From NCBI GenBank assembly GCA_018340805.1, contig JACMZG010001914.1, positions 24,777,981-24,841,980 on the forward strand: DNA of 64,000 bases, in the 5' to 3' direction. Positions 11,395 to 23,830 of this stretch are shown here, one piece after another (positions within the stretch are counted from its first letter, which is position 1; every line of letters starts with the position of its first letter). The notes below the pieces were generated by a model. The model did no database searches. It was not told where the DNA came from and saw only the letters and a list, made by a program, of their open reading frames with translations. The position numbers were made by a program, and so were the translations under genes. The DNA is from Microvelia longipes (lineage: Eukaryota; Arthropoda; Insecta; Hemiptera; Veliidae).

Positions 11395-12045
11395 AGATTT
11401 TTGTGTCTTAGGTCTTCCTATGGGACACGATAACTTTGTTAGACATTTTTTTTAAATTATTATTGTAAAATATGATTATAATTTATTATATACATGTTGC
11501 CATTGTACTTTAAATTAATGCAAATAAAATTTATTTATTTATTCTAACGCTTGCTCGGACCAAAATAAAAATTAGTATAAAAATCAACCTTGCTAATGTT
11601 CAAAACCGCATTTTTTGTGAAAAATCGTTTACTTACAATTATGACCCCACAAACATTTCCAAATTCATATAGTGTTTAGATTGAGTTGTAATTTTTTAAA
11701 CTTATACTACAAACAATATAATAAGTACATACATATAATATGTATAGTTCACAAAAATCCGATGTTCCATTTTATTATCAGTATTAGTTCTGGCATTATT
11801 GATTGACATATACATGTAAACAAAACAATATGTCATCTATTGACATAATGTAAACAAATCATATCTCATAAATAAATTTGAAAATTCGCTTATATCGTGG
11901 CAGTATGCCACTTATATAAACCAGTAATGTGACGAATTGATAAAGTACAACAACCAGGTGGCCACAGGGAGGCGCGGGGACGCAAAGCGGCCCCTAGCAC
12001 CGATGCCGCGGAGCCGATAGAGGCCGAAGGCATCTTGTTTTTAGT
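11390..12045 (+). repeat. Family B copy with shared flank
   Basis: 11400-11780 matches 17040-17330 in reverse (GGGACACGATAACTTT, AAAAATCAACCTTGCTAATGTT, CCCCACAAACATTT). 11785-12045 is a family B copy reading TTGACATA...TGTAAACAAATCA, CGCTTATATCGTGGCAGTATGCCAC, GTACAACAACCAGGTGGCC and a GC-rich end. Confidence 0.6.
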
Positions 12046-13460
<1,415 letters not shown>

Positions 13461-13741
13461 TATTTTTTAAAGAATAGATCCTAAAAAAATAAACAGGGGT
13501 CTTAAGGAGTTTGCCCCTCTCAGACATCCATGTTGTGTGTGTATGTTTACACATACTTATACGTAATGATTATTCAAAGCTTAAATTAGTATTACTGCCT
13601 TGCTACGTTCGTCCTAAGAGTAAAATTTTAATCCAAAGTTTAAAGAGTTATAATTTCCGTTATAAGTCCTCAGAATGTTTTGTTTATCTTCAGCTTAAGA
13701 TGGTATTACTAGTGGCTTATTATAAGGTAATTATAAGTAAT

Positions 13742-14038
13742 CTTTAGTCTTGGTATGAATCCAAAGTCTAGGCATGAATCCAAAGTCAAGGTAGTAATCC
13801 AAAGTCTCGGTATAAATCCAAAGTCTAGGTAGTAATCCAAAGTATTGGTATAAATTTAAAGTCTCGGTATAAATCCAAAGTCTAGGTAGTAATCCAAAGT
13901 ATTGGTATAAATTTAAAGTCTAGATATGAATCCAAAGTCTCGGTATAAATCCAAAGTCTAGGTAGTAATCCAAAGTGTTGGTATAAATTTAAAGTTTAGA
14001 TATGAATCCAAAGTCTAGGTAGTAATCCAAAGTCTTAC
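13742..14038 (+). repeat. Short-period minisatellite (about 19-20 bp)
   Basis: About fifteen imperfect units of AATCCAAAGTCTNGGTANT, with higher-order repetition of pairs and triplets of variants. Confidence 0.9.
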
Positions 14039-14258
14039 AAAAAGTTACAACTAAATTTAATTACTTATTTAATATTTCATTTGACCTAAGTTATTTGAAT
14101 ATTTTCTACATGACTTGATGTTTTCCTCATAACAAGGTCATTAGAATTATTATAGGTATTTACCTGCTGTTATTGGGGAAATACATTTTATAATTTTCCA
14201 TTGACCCACATATAACATATTTTTTATACACCGTGTTACGTAACCGTTATTTACAATT

Positions 14259-14350
14259 CATATCAACTATAACCAATAATTGATATCAACTATGACAAAT
14301 AATTGATATCAACTATAACCAATAATTGATATCAACTATAACCAATAATA
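14259..14350 (+). repeat. 23-bp tandem repeat, four units
   Basis: ATATCAACTATAACCAATAATTG-type units. Array of about 92 bp between AT-rich spacers. Confidence 0.9.
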
Positions 14351-14570
14351 GCCGGGATTTAATTATAACTGTAAGCACAATGTTTACATTGTTTACTTCC
14401 CTTTCTTTGAGAGGAGGGGAAAGGAAGCAATGTATTGGGGATGTATTGTAATAGCTAATAATATAACACTCATTTTTAGAATTTCTGAAATTTCTAAAAG
14501 ATCAAGTGAACTTATGCTTTTTATTAAATGTTTCAAGTTAAATAATTACAAATCAAAGAACATAAAAAGG

Positions 14571-15438
14571 TACGGGGTACCTCGGAACTTTTCCTTATCA
14601 CATCGGACTCGCTTCGCTCGTCCTCAGAATATACAAGTCGTTAAAATTGTTCTACAACACGTCTCCGGACGTGATAATAAATACATCCGTCTCCTTCCCA
14701 GAGGTCACCAATCTAGGTACTGACCACGATTGATGCTGCTTAATTTTTGCCGTTCTCAGGCGTCGGCGCTGTAGGCAGTTTCGTGGCTCCCTCGCATATC
14801 TGTGGCCGCTTCGCAGCTCTTGCGCCTCCCTGATGCCGCTTAGCGTCCACATAGTTTTTGTACTTTATCAGTTCGTCGTACTGGTTTATATAAGTGGCAT
14901 ACTGCCACTTTGATCCAACAAATATTATGAATATACTTGTCTTATTGAAACAAAACTTAGTTTTCTGATTTATTACAAAAAGGAATATACTATTTTTTTT
15001 AAAAAATCGTATACAAGTCATTTGATAAAAATTGAACTAATGCTGATAATGAGATGAAACTTAGCTCATATGTTAGTCTTATGCATGGATTCATGCGTGC
15101 CAATTCTCAATCCGATCTCATTATTATACCGCGTTTTATGATTTGTCAAAATTTTTGCTGAGACATTAATGCGGACATTAATTTCTGGATAGCACAACTA
15201 CACCTATAGACTGATTTTTTTACAAAGTTTCAACTTTCTAGCGTAAATACACTGGGAGCTTCGATAATAACAGACACACACACATACAGACAGACAACTT
15301 TGTAAAAACCTCTGATGAGGCTTTAAAAACACCTAAAACGGATAATTCTGGTGACGTCCCGATCTCAGACTTCAATGCAAACACAACACTTTTCCTATAT
15401 ACCTACGGTATAAATGGGAAAAAGTAAAAATGTGGCAC
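14571..15438 (-). repeat. Family A copy, interrupted by family B, tandem junction at right
   Basis: Runs from GGTACGGGGTACCTCGG to the ACCTACGGTATAAATGG end. The 5S-like segment is at 14700-14747 (minus strand: AAATTAAGCAGCATCAATCG, GTCAGTACCTAGATTGGTGACC). A family B copy is inserted right beside it. Directly after the right end (about 15430) comes GGGTACCCCGGAATTTTTTC, a degraded start of a second unit. Confidence 0.85.
14747..14912 (-). repeat. Family B copy inserted in family A
   Basis: Shares CGGGCGTCGGCGCT-like, GCCGCTTCGCAGCT, GCGCCTCC.TG..GCCGCTTAG and ATATAAGTGGCATACTGCCAC with 16812-17110. It sits exactly between the 5S-like end (TTAATTTTT) and GATCCAAC of the host family A unit, which fixes its left and right limits within a few bases. 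Confidence 0.7.
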
Positions 15439-15580
15439 AGGGTACCCCGGAATTTTTTCGTAACTTTATACTTGCTTCGCTCGTCTTCTTAATGTCATGG
15501 TGGTCATAACATTAAGGACGTATTAAATCAATAATTATAAGGGTCAGGGTAGCGAGGCCGACCTAGGGTAACAATTATTA

Positions 15581-15677
15581 AAATAGTTATTTATGCCATA
15601 AGGCTGAGAAGTGTGTCTTTATGTCACGGCTATTTCCAAGACATAAAGACATTCTCAGCCGGATGGCATACACTATT
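15581..15677. repeat. Imperfect 40-bp-stem hairpin
   Basis: ATGCCATAAGGCTGAGAA.TGTGTCTTTATGT pairs with ACATAAAGACA.TTCTCAGCC.GATGGCAT around a loop of about 16 nt. AATAGT and ACTATT extend the outer stem. May be a small foldback remnant. Confidence 0.7.
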
Positions 15678-16136
15678 TTTTTGAGGTAGCACTCATTAAA
15701 TAAACTGCGCTATATAATTAATTGAAAAAAAAACAAACGTCCAATTAACTCCATATTATCGTCGTCATTAAATCCATCCATAGCTTTAGACTTTTACTCA
15801 AAAATGTAAAAGCTTTACAAATAAACACACAAAAATTATCAATTAGAACACCTTTTAAAAACAAAAAAAAATTAGTCTACGAACAAAAACAGAAACAAAA
15901 TGAACGTTTTTAAAGAAAACGCATGAAGGTTTAAGACAGATTGTTTTTTGAACACGTTACATTACAGTAATGGCGGCAACATATGACTTACTTTTACGTC
16001 CTAGGAGTTTTTTTTTACATTCATCATTGTCCTCGGAGGTGAAAAGTACTAAATAACCTCCTATAACAATCATGATTGGCTTCTCATCCTAAAAACGGTC
16101 CAATAAAGTGCTCAATTACGTACTACCTCAAAAAAT
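15675..16136. mobile_element. Possible short-TIR MITE
   Basis: TTTTTTGAGGTAG at the left is matched by an inverted CTACCTCAAAAAA at the right, with weaker complementarity inside. No coding content and no clear target duplication. Confidence 0.3.
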
Positions 16137-16440
16137 ATTTTTTTTGTTATTCTAGCTGCTATGTATTAACTCGAACCCTACTCTCTAGACGTCTAAGGTA
16201 GGGTAGTTATTTTTATGATTACATCATTGTAATAATATCTAAAAAGGAAAATAATAAAATATAAATAATCTAAACTCTATCAAAAGAAAACCTAAAATAT
16301 AAAATTCTAACTACAAAGTGCTGCAGAGCTTTTCCTAATATACACTAATATTAATTAAGTAGGTTAAGAATAACTATTCTTTAAAACTCCTAAAACTAGA
16401 ATAGTTTTCTTAAAAATATTTAACACATATATTAATATAA

Positions 16441-16688
16441 GAGCCGCCTCCGTGGCCGAGGTCGTTAAGGCGTTAGTCTTTACACTGACCTTTGACACCC
16501 TCGGAGGTCTGGGGTTCGCATCCCAGGTTACGCTCTCAGTTTATAGAAGATTATTATTTACATAAATTATCGCCAACTTTAGAATTCACTTTGAGCGTAA
16601 CGGTTGCTACTACCACCCGTGGTGGTTCCCGCAGGGGTTATCCCTGATGAGCCGAAAGGCTCTAAACGGGCATTATTATTATTATTAT
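16441..16688 (+). mobile_element. Full-length tRNA-derived SINE
   Basis: The head looks like a tRNA. Box A is TGGCCGAGGTCGTTAAGGCG and box B is GGTTCGCATCC, with a Leu/Ser-like long variable part. An unrelated body follows (ACCACCCGTGGTGGTTCCCG, GATGAGCCGAAAGGCTC), and it ends in an (ATT)n tail of about six units. The boxes are the pol III internal promoter. The simple-repeat tail is typical of SINEs mobilised by a LINE. No exact target duplication could be picked out in the AT-rich flanks. Confidence 0.85.
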
Positions 16689-16811
16689 ATTTTATTAATA
16701 TTTTCATATTACATATTATTATTTACACTCTCTTTATTAATATCAAAATATTAATATATCCGACTAATAATTTTATTTATTAAAAAGATGTATATTTTAA
16801 TGTAAAAATAT

Positions 16812-17110
16812 GAGGTCTTGGGCCTCTTTGCTGTTTCGCGGCCTCGGGCGTCGGCGCTAAGGACCGCTTCGCAGCTTCCGCGCCTCCTTGTAGCCGCTTA
16901 GTGGCCACCTGGTTGTTGTACTTTACCAGTTTGTCATATTACTGGTTCATATAAGTGGCATACTGCCACGATATAAGCTAATTTTTAAATTTATTAGAGA
17001 AAAACCTTGATTTGTTTACATTATGTAAATTGATGACATACTGGTTTTTTTTTATTTGTGTGTTTGTGAACCATACATAGTAGCAAATGTGTAAAAAATT
17101 GTCTGCTTAA
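16812..17110 (-). repeat. Family B copy
   Basis: Has the full order: GGTCTTGGGCCTCTTTGCTG, GCGCCTCCTTGTAGCCGCTTAG, TTGTTGTACTTTACCAGTTTGTC, the ATAAGTGGCATACTGCCAC hairpin and TTTGTTTACATTATGT. Another shared segment (17140-17320) follows, ending at a (TA)n tract. Confidence 0.65.
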
Positions 17111-17317
17111 TCTGAACACTAAATGAAGATTGGTGATTTTTTTTAAATGTTTGTGGGGTCAATTTTGTGGGTTTATAACGTCAAACATATTTCATAGAAA
17201 ATAGGGTTTGGTATATTAGCAAGGTTGATTTTCGTACCAAGTTTCAATTCGATCCGAGAAAGCTTTCTAATGTTATCGTGTCTCATAGAAACATCAAAGA
17301 CAAAAAAATCTCGTGCG

Positions 17318-17322
<5 letters not shown>

Positions 17323-17395
<73 letters not shown>
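17323..17395. repeat. (TA)n microsatellite
   Basis: TA run with one AATATA interruption, at the end of a repeat segment shared with 11400-11650. Confidence 0.95.
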
Positions 17396-17844
17396 TCTAC
17401 AGTTGTTGAGATGTTAGATTTCAAGTTTCGGGTCACTGTGTAGTTCGTATTGTTATATTATGTTTGAACAAAAATAATCTGAAGTCTAATCATAAAGGAT
17501 ATGGTATTAATTCCAAAAGTGTATTTAGTGTTGTATATTTTGCACCTATTTTAAAGTTATTACTTCATTTTTAAATTTCTTTTTTTTTTTGTTTCAGGTA
17601 TGCTATAGGAGTTATTAGTGAGTCTTCTCTTTATTATCTCTTTAATGTTTTCGTAAATTAATATTCATTTTAATAAAATCCTATCCGCCTTTACATCCTT
17701 GATCAATAAGGATTGAGAGCGATGTTATATAGGAACTCTAAATCTAAATTATTCAAAATATGACACAAAAATATGAGACTATATAGATGTTTCATTTTCA
17801 TCTTGTTATAATATTTTGCACCGGGCGTATTTCAAAATAAAAAT
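17396..17844. other. No gene seen
   Basis: Contains a polypyrimidine tract with TTTCAG at about 17598, followed 20 nt later by GTGAGT. Any exon here would be only 20 nt, so it is not called. Confidence 0.35.
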
Positions 17845-18525
17845 GTAGATAGACTTTCTAACTACGTCAAAATATAAATTTATTTTCTACTTATGTACAT
17901 GCCTTTACCTCCACTACTATCCTATAATATTAAATAATATGGATAGATTTCTAACTACGTCAAAATATAAATTTATTTTCCACTTATGTACATGCCTCTA
18001 CCTCTACTACTATCCTATAATATCAAATAATGTAGATATAGTTTCTAACTACGTCAAAATATAAATTTATTTTCCACTTATGTACATGCCTCTACCTCTA
18101 CTACTATCCTATAATATCAAATAATGTAGATATAGTTTCTAAACTACGTCAAAATATAAATTATTTCCACTTATGTACATGCCTCTACCTCTACTACTAT
18201 CCTATAATATCAAATAATGTAGATATAGTTTCTAACTACGTCAAAATATAAATTTATTTTCCACTTATGTACATGCCTCTACCTCTACTACTATCCTATA
18301 ATATCAAATAATGTAGATATAGTTTCTAACTACGTCAAATATAAATTTATTTTCCACTTATGTACATGCCTCTACCTCTACTACTATCCTATAATATCAA
18401 ATAATGTAGATATAGTTTCTAACTACGTCAAAATATAAATTTATTTTCCACTTATGTACATGCCTCTACCTCTACTACTATCCTATAATATCAAATAATG
18501 TAGATAGTGTTTCTAACTACGTTAT
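17845..18525 (+). repeat. 94-bp tandem repeat, about seven units
   Basis: Units contain TTTCTAACTACGTCAAAATA, CCACTTATGTACATGCCTCT and CTACTACTATCCTATAATAT. The first and last units are the most diverged, and single-base slips occur in the middle units. Confidence 0.95.
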
Positions 18526-19675
18526 AATATAATTTTTTTCTAATTTATTTTCTGCTTATGCACATCCTTCTATTTCTACTATTGTCCTATATTAATCCTA
18601 CTATATTAATCTTTTTTAAGAACTGTACTAAAAAAATTAAATAAAAGTAAAATATCTTGGATTTTTACAAGATATTGACTGACCAAGAAAATGTATTAAA
18701 AATAGATGATTTAAAATCTAGGGTTTTGTCTTGCAAGCAAACAAGATCCTATATGGCTGTGCAACCTAAGCAGAATTTTAAATATATAAATATTTAGAGT
18801 TTTAATAACTATTCCTAAAACATCTGCGAAATATCAATCAGTTATGCAATATTTATGTTCAAGTTATAATGCCTTTAATAAGAAAAATGAAATATATATG
18901 TTACTCCTTAAAAAAATATTTGTGCAAAATTAAGTTTTCCTCTCTAATTAATTTCTTTTTATAGATCAATAATTATTTTTATTGTCATTTTGTGTATAAT
19001 TTAAGTAAAATAATTGTCAATTCAAAATTATTGATTTTTTATTTAAATTATATTAAAAAAGTATTTTGTCAAAAATCATTACTTCGAATGTAAACAATTT
19101 CCTTATTTTGATATAATTTCTTCAATAAAAAATAATTTTTATATGTTTACTATTATATTGATTTGGATCAGTCTTAAATTTTCTATTGGAGCGTTTGTTA
19201 GTTAATTTGTGTTCATTTTCTAAAACAGTTACGAATGTTACTTTTAATAGTTATGATTAAAAATTAATTTGTTTTTTAACAATTTCAAATGTATTGTTTA
19301 TTTTAACTACAAATATTTTTATTCTAATGTATGGATAAATGATTTTTAATTGATTCATACAAATTTAAAACTATAATTTCTTTAATTTTACAAGTGCAAC
19401 AAAAACAAATTGCTTACAATTATTATTACAATTGATTTAATTAATTTGTTTTTAATATCTATTAATATTAATAAAATTAATTTTTTAATTATTAAATAAT
19501 TAAGTGATCTTAAGTTTAATAACTTTAATGTTTTAAATTTTTTTTAAAGTAATAAACAATCATTTAATCAAGAAAATTGATGAAACATTTATTTTAGTTT
19601 ATTTTATAATATTTTGTTATAATCATCTATTCTATCTATTCTTTTTTAATTCATAATTTTTTTATTTTTCTAAAG
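18526..19675. other. Very AT-rich upstream region of the 565-residue gene
   Basis: No gene, TIR or tandem array seen. Long T and A runs make a TATA box impossible to single out. TATAATATTTTG at 19605 is one candidate about 70 bp before the start codon. Confidence 0.4.
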
Positions 19676-21373
19676 ATGAAATTTCTTGTAATAATTGTTT
19701 CTATGGGTTGTTCCTTTGTTTGTTGCAATGTTATTGATAGTAGGTTAAAAACTTTGTATATTAAAGAAGCATCTGGAGAAATCAAAAATTTAATGGTAAA
19801 TTCGCCCCCTAATTTATCTGGTGTTGAAGGATTCTCTGATTTAGATTTGTCATTAGACAGTGAAGAAGAGAAAGCTAGTTTAGTTAGAGTACCAAGATCT
19901 TATAAAACTGAAATTATAAGCAGAGTTCCAAGAAAAGTTAATTTTAGTATAAAAGATGATAAATTAAGAGAACCTGTACTTAACCGTGCTTCTGATGATT
20001 CTTTCGGTTCTTATAAAAAATTAGAACCTGTTAAAGAGAATGAGCCTTATCGAGTACCAAGATCGGTAGATGTTGATAAAGGCCTATACTTAGATCAATT
20101 ATCTAATAATGGGGATAAAGAAATAAATAGAGTCCCGAGAGCGGTAGAATGTGCTATTGAGGAAGATAAATTAGAAGATGTATCGGAGCTAAATGTTGGT
20201 TATGATGATTCCCTTGGTACTTTTAAAAAATCAGAACCCATGGAATGTTCCGTAGAACAAGATAAATTACAACGGGTTCCAAGATCTGTTGGCCTAGAAA
20301 ATAAAGATAGTTTAAATCCGTGTTTGGAGTCTAGATATAAAGATAATGAATCCAATATTCGAGTTCCAAGAGCAGCAGAATGTGCAATTGAAGAAAATAA
20401 ATTAGCTGATGTTTCGGAGCTAAATATTGGTTATGGCGATTCTCTTGGTACTTTTAAGAAATCTGAACCAATGGAATGTACTGTAGAACAAAATTTGAAT
20501 AGAGTTGCTAGATCTCTAGATGGTAAAAATAATATTCGTTTACCAAGAACAGTAGAGTGCGTTATTGAAAACGATAAATCTGAAGCTTCTAAAGTCAAAG
20601 ACGAATATGATGGTTCTTCTGGTGCTTTTAAAAAATTAGAACCTTTGGAATCCGCTGTTGAACAAAATGAGTTGCTTAGAGTACCAAGATCTTCGAATGT
20701 TGATGAAGATAACTTCTGGGGAGATGAGGATGATAGTGAAGAAGACGAAGTGGCTCCTAGAGTATTACGACGCAAATTTGGTCTGAGAAATTCAATGGGG
20801 GCTATCAATTCGCTTTCGTCGGTAATTTCATCGGCTAAAGCGACAGCTGATGCAATTAAAAGTTTTAAATATAGGAATTCAAGAATGGTACCTATGCAAG
20901 GGACTATGGGGTTTAACATGGGGGGGAATCAACCTAGTGCAGGTTTAACTCCAATCGCTTTGAGTGCGCCTTATGCTTACCATGCCCCACCTATGGCTTA
21001 CCATGCGCCACTTGCTCCTGCTTCTCTTTCATATCATGCTCCTTCTCTGGCATATTCCCCTGCATCAATACCTTATCACACTCCAATGCAGCCTTTACCT
21101 TATTCACTCCCTATTTATCCCGAAGCTCACGCCTATAATGCTCCCATGACATACTCAGCTCCTATTGCGTACGCAGCTCCTGTGGCTTACACCTTCCCGA
21201 TTACAGCTATTCCTGCTGCCCCACCTCGACCTAGTAGCAACATGTTTTATACGAATATGGTTGCCATGGGAACTGGTCGGTCGAGTGATTTAAGTCCCAA
21301 AAGTCTAAATCCTAATATTGGTACTAATTTTAATTCTAATGTGCGCAGCAGTAATATTCCATGTAATGAATAG
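19676..21373 (+). CDS. Secreted precursor with ten R-x-x-R sites and a YHAP-rich tail
   Basis: A 565-residue protein in one exon. Residues 1-18 form a signal peptide (MKFLVIIVSMGCSFVCC). Residues 60-366 are acidic and repetitive. The motif RVPR or a close variant (RVAR, RLPR, RVLRR) occurs at residues 71, 83, 126, 152, 200, 229, 276, 288, 335 and 362. It is often followed by an A/T-VECxIExDK module and then GTFKKSEPMEC. R-x-x-R is the minimal furin-type proprotein convertase site, so the chain could be cut into many peptides. Residues 425-510 are rich in AYHAP, SYHAP and YAAP, as in insect cuticular proteins. An ATTAAA lies about 105 bp after the stop. Unlike the cuticle genes at 34-46 kb, no intron follows the signal peptide. 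The AP-rich part fits a cuticle or extracellular-matrix protein. Peptide release is an inference from motif periodicity; the repeats could instead be structural. Family not recognised. Confidence 0.85.
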   Translation: MKFLVIIVSMGCSFVCCNVIDSRLKTLYIKEASGEIKNLMVNSPPNLSGVEGFSDLDLSLDSEEEKASLVRVPRSYKTEIISRVPRKVNFSIKDDKLREPVLNRASDDSFGSYKKLEPVKENEPYRVPRSVDVDKGLYLDQLSNNGDKEINRVPRAVECAIEEDKLEDVSELNVGYDDSLGTFKKSEPMECSVEQDKLQRVPRSVGLENKDSLNPCLESRYKDNESNIRVPRAAECAIEENKLADVSELNIGYGDSLGTFKKSEPMECTVEQNLNRVARSLDGKNNIRLPRTVECVIENDKSEASKVKDEYDGSSGAFKKLEPLESAVEQNELLRVPRSSNVDEDNFWGDEDDSEEDEVAPRVLRRKFGLRNSMGAINSLSSVISSAKATADAIKSFKYRNSRMVPMQGTMGFNMGGNQPSAGLTPIALSAPYAYHAPPMAYHAPLAPASLSYHAPSLAYSPASIPYHTPMQPLPYSLPIYPEAHAYNAPMTYSAPIAYAAPVAYTFPITAIPAAPPRPSSNMFYTNMVAMGTGRSSDLSPKSLNPNIGTNFNSNVRSSNIPCNE

Positions 21374-21616
21374 AAACTATTTTATTGCTCTCATTGATCA
21401 TAATGCGTCTTTTGAATTGTATTCATCAGCGAATACCTTTTTTAATCGAATTATTGTAAATATCTTTTAAAAATTCTGATTAAAAATGTATTATTAGTTC
21501 AATAATTACTTCATTTCTTCCAAAAAATATTTGTTGACTTATTATTAAATTGAACTGGTATATTTAAGATTATAATTTATGGTAGTTTCCATAGTTACAA
21601 AATATTAATAATTGGG

Positions 21617-22104
21617 CACTACAGTCTATCGACTACTTTAAAAGTCTTGACAGGTTAGTTTAGGCACCGCCGATTGTACAGTAAAAAATACCTGCAAGAA
21701 GGGAACGGGAAAAAACTAAGTAAACAAATCAGGTTATTTTACCTGTATTTTCTTGGCGATGTTTTTTACATTAATTAATGGTTGGGGTTGGAGTCGAGGA
21801 TAGACTCTATTTGCACTGTCACTGGAAGTCTATAGTACAATAATATTACATTTCTTTTCTGTTGTTTTATTTTATAATATCATTTTTATGATTAATTTGA
21901 AAGTAGTTTTCAAAAAGATATAAACACAAGAAGCATCGCGAACAAAGGGAAACAATTGCTGGGAATGTTATTTCCCTACAGCGTTTATTGTGGTAGGGTT
22001 TTTTTTCTTTTTATGTAAGGGGTTGGCAGCGGCTTTTCTAATTGGTCAATCCCCAAAATGCTTATGACCTTGGGTATTTTTGAACTAGACGATAGACTGT
22101 AGTG
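21617..22104. mobile_element. Small TIR element with CACTA-like ends
   Basis: CACTACAGTCTATCGACTA at the left is inverted as TAGACGATAGACTGTAGTG at the right (18 of 19 bases). The 488-bp interior is non-coding and contains a partial internal repeat (GAAGTCTATAGTAC). The ends begin CACTA, but no 3-bp target duplication is evident, so superfamily is open. Confidence 0.6.
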
Positions 22105-22204
22105 AGACGTTAAAAATTATTACAAGCTTACTTCAAGCTTGAACTAAATTTAAAATCTAAGTCAAATATTTAAAAATAAGTATAAATTTAAAAAAATAAG
22201 TATA

Positions 22205-22578
22205 AATATTTATATTTTAGTATACTTATAACTGTTTAGGAATCAATTGCAAGCATAATATTTATATTTTAGTATACATATAACTATTTTGGAATCTATT
22301 GTAAACATAATATTTATATTTAAGTAAACTTATAACTATTTAGGAGTCTATTGTAAACATAATATTTATATTTTAGTATACTTATAACTATTTAGGAATC
22401 AATTGCAAGCATAATATTTATATTTTAGTATACTTATAACTATTTTGGAATCTATTGTAAACATAATATTTATATTTAAGTATACTTATAACTATTTAGG
22501 AGTCTATTGTAAACATAATATTTATATTTTAGTATACTTATAAATATTTAGGAATCTATTGTAAACATAATATTTATG
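22205..22578 (+). repeat. 52-bp tandem repeat, about seven units
   Basis: Units read ATAATATTTATATTT, AGTATACTTATAACTATTT and GGAATCTATTGTAAAC. Two unit variants (AGGAATCAATTGCAAG and GGAATCTATTGTAAAC) alternate in a higher-order pattern. Confidence 0.95.
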
Positions 22579-22758
22579 TTGTGCTAGATTTTTTAAATAA
22601 ATATTATAACACTGTGTTAATTTTTGAAGAAGTAAATAGTGTGTGGGTTTTTTTTATCAATTAAAGAATGAAAGTCTTTAATTAATTATTGGTGAAGATA
22701 CATTATATTATTCCATTTATAGTGTATTTTTTCCTTCTTTCTTACCCCTTCAGGGTTG

Positions 22759-22988
22759 ATCAGGGGGACATTAGTTTTATAAAAAAAAATTTGAATGATT
22801 TATTCAATTGATATATGTTTTACCCTATAATTGTAGGCATCTTCAGAATCTATATTCTGGAGATGCCTATATCTATTTTATTAATGTAGTTTGTATATAG
22901 ATTCTGAAGATGCCTACAATGATAAGTGAAATATATATCAATTGCATTAATCATTCACAACTTTTTATAGAACTAAAGTCCCCTTGAC
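22759..22988. mobile_element. Foldback MITE, 230 bp
   Basis: Opens TCAGGGGGACATTAGTTTTAT and closes with the complement (ATAGAACTAAAGTCCCCTTGA). The arms run through CAATTGATATAT and TTGTAGGCATCTTCAGAATCT to a center that holds a second small inverted copy of the ATTCTGGAGATGCC block. No coding content. Confidence 0.8.
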
Positions 22989-23318
22989 CTTGCTTGAGAT
23001 GAAGTTCTGTAAACTTACAGAACTCCAGAACTTCCAGTGCTACAAAGAGCAAACCTTCTTTATTGCTTAATTTTATACCTTTTACCTTACTTATACCTTA
23101 TGTTTTTTAGAAACGTGTTGCGTTCGATGTAAAAATTTGTAATCTAGGTGTCACTTGATCTAACCGTCTTTTTAAAACTTTCTAATTAGTTTTTAGCTAG
23201 TTGTCTGTTTAGGTGTATGTGTTTTTTTGCCATAGAAGCACACAGTGTTTTTATACTAAAGAGCTAAATCGTAGTTCAAAACTCGAGCTTGAGTTATGAT
23301 TGATCTAGTTGTGCTATC

Positions 23319-23320
<2 letters not shown>
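22989..23320. other. No gene seen
   Basis: About 330 bp of unremarkable AT-rich DNA between a foldback element and a microsatellite. Confidence 0.4.
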
Positions 23321-23321
<1 letters not shown>

Positions 23322-23404
<83 letters not shown>

Positions 23405-23436
23405 TTACAATAGTTTTACCTAGTTGTCTGTTTAGG

Positions 23437-23500
<64 letters not shown>
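23322..23500. repeat. Compound (CA)n(TA)n microsatellite
   Basis: (CA) run followed by (TA) run. A 40-bp interruption contains ACCTAGTTGTCTGTTTAGGTG, a string also present at 23197-23217, and then a second (TA) run. Confidence 0.95.
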
Positions 23501-23501
<1 letters not shown>

Positions 23502-23830
23502 TTATATATATTTATTTATTTATATTTTAAGTCTAGGAAAACTTACTTTTTTGTGTTCAGGGACCTCTGAAACGGTTTTATGTCACTCCTGAACTTAGAG
23601 CCATTTATGCGAGCTACTTTATTATTGATTTGTTTTTCAAAGTTAATTCACTAAAACTGTTTTTAGTCATACTTAGATGGTTTCATATTTCGATATTTCC
23701 GCTTGAATTTTCTTAAGGTTTTAAATATAGATTAGCAGGGAGCTAGATGTTTGTTGTAGGAGATAAATGAAACTATTTTTTCATACTTTTAATTTTATTT
23801 TGAAGTGTTATAATAATGGATTTTTTTCAG

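Noticed and set aside
14652..15021. Minus-strand open frames near 14.7-15.0 kb
   Set aside because: They cross the junction of family A and family B repeats and change between copies.
16441..16530. Functional tRNA gene
   Set aside because: Box A and box B are good, but the acceptor stem does not close and a SINE body and (ATT)n tail follow.
17598..17617. 20-nt microexon
   Set aside because: Splice signals are good, but the segment is too short to assign frame or gene without transcript data.
20431..20919. Minus-strand 162-codon open frame
   Set aside because: It lies antisense to the 565-residue precursor. Its composition mirrors the repeats there.
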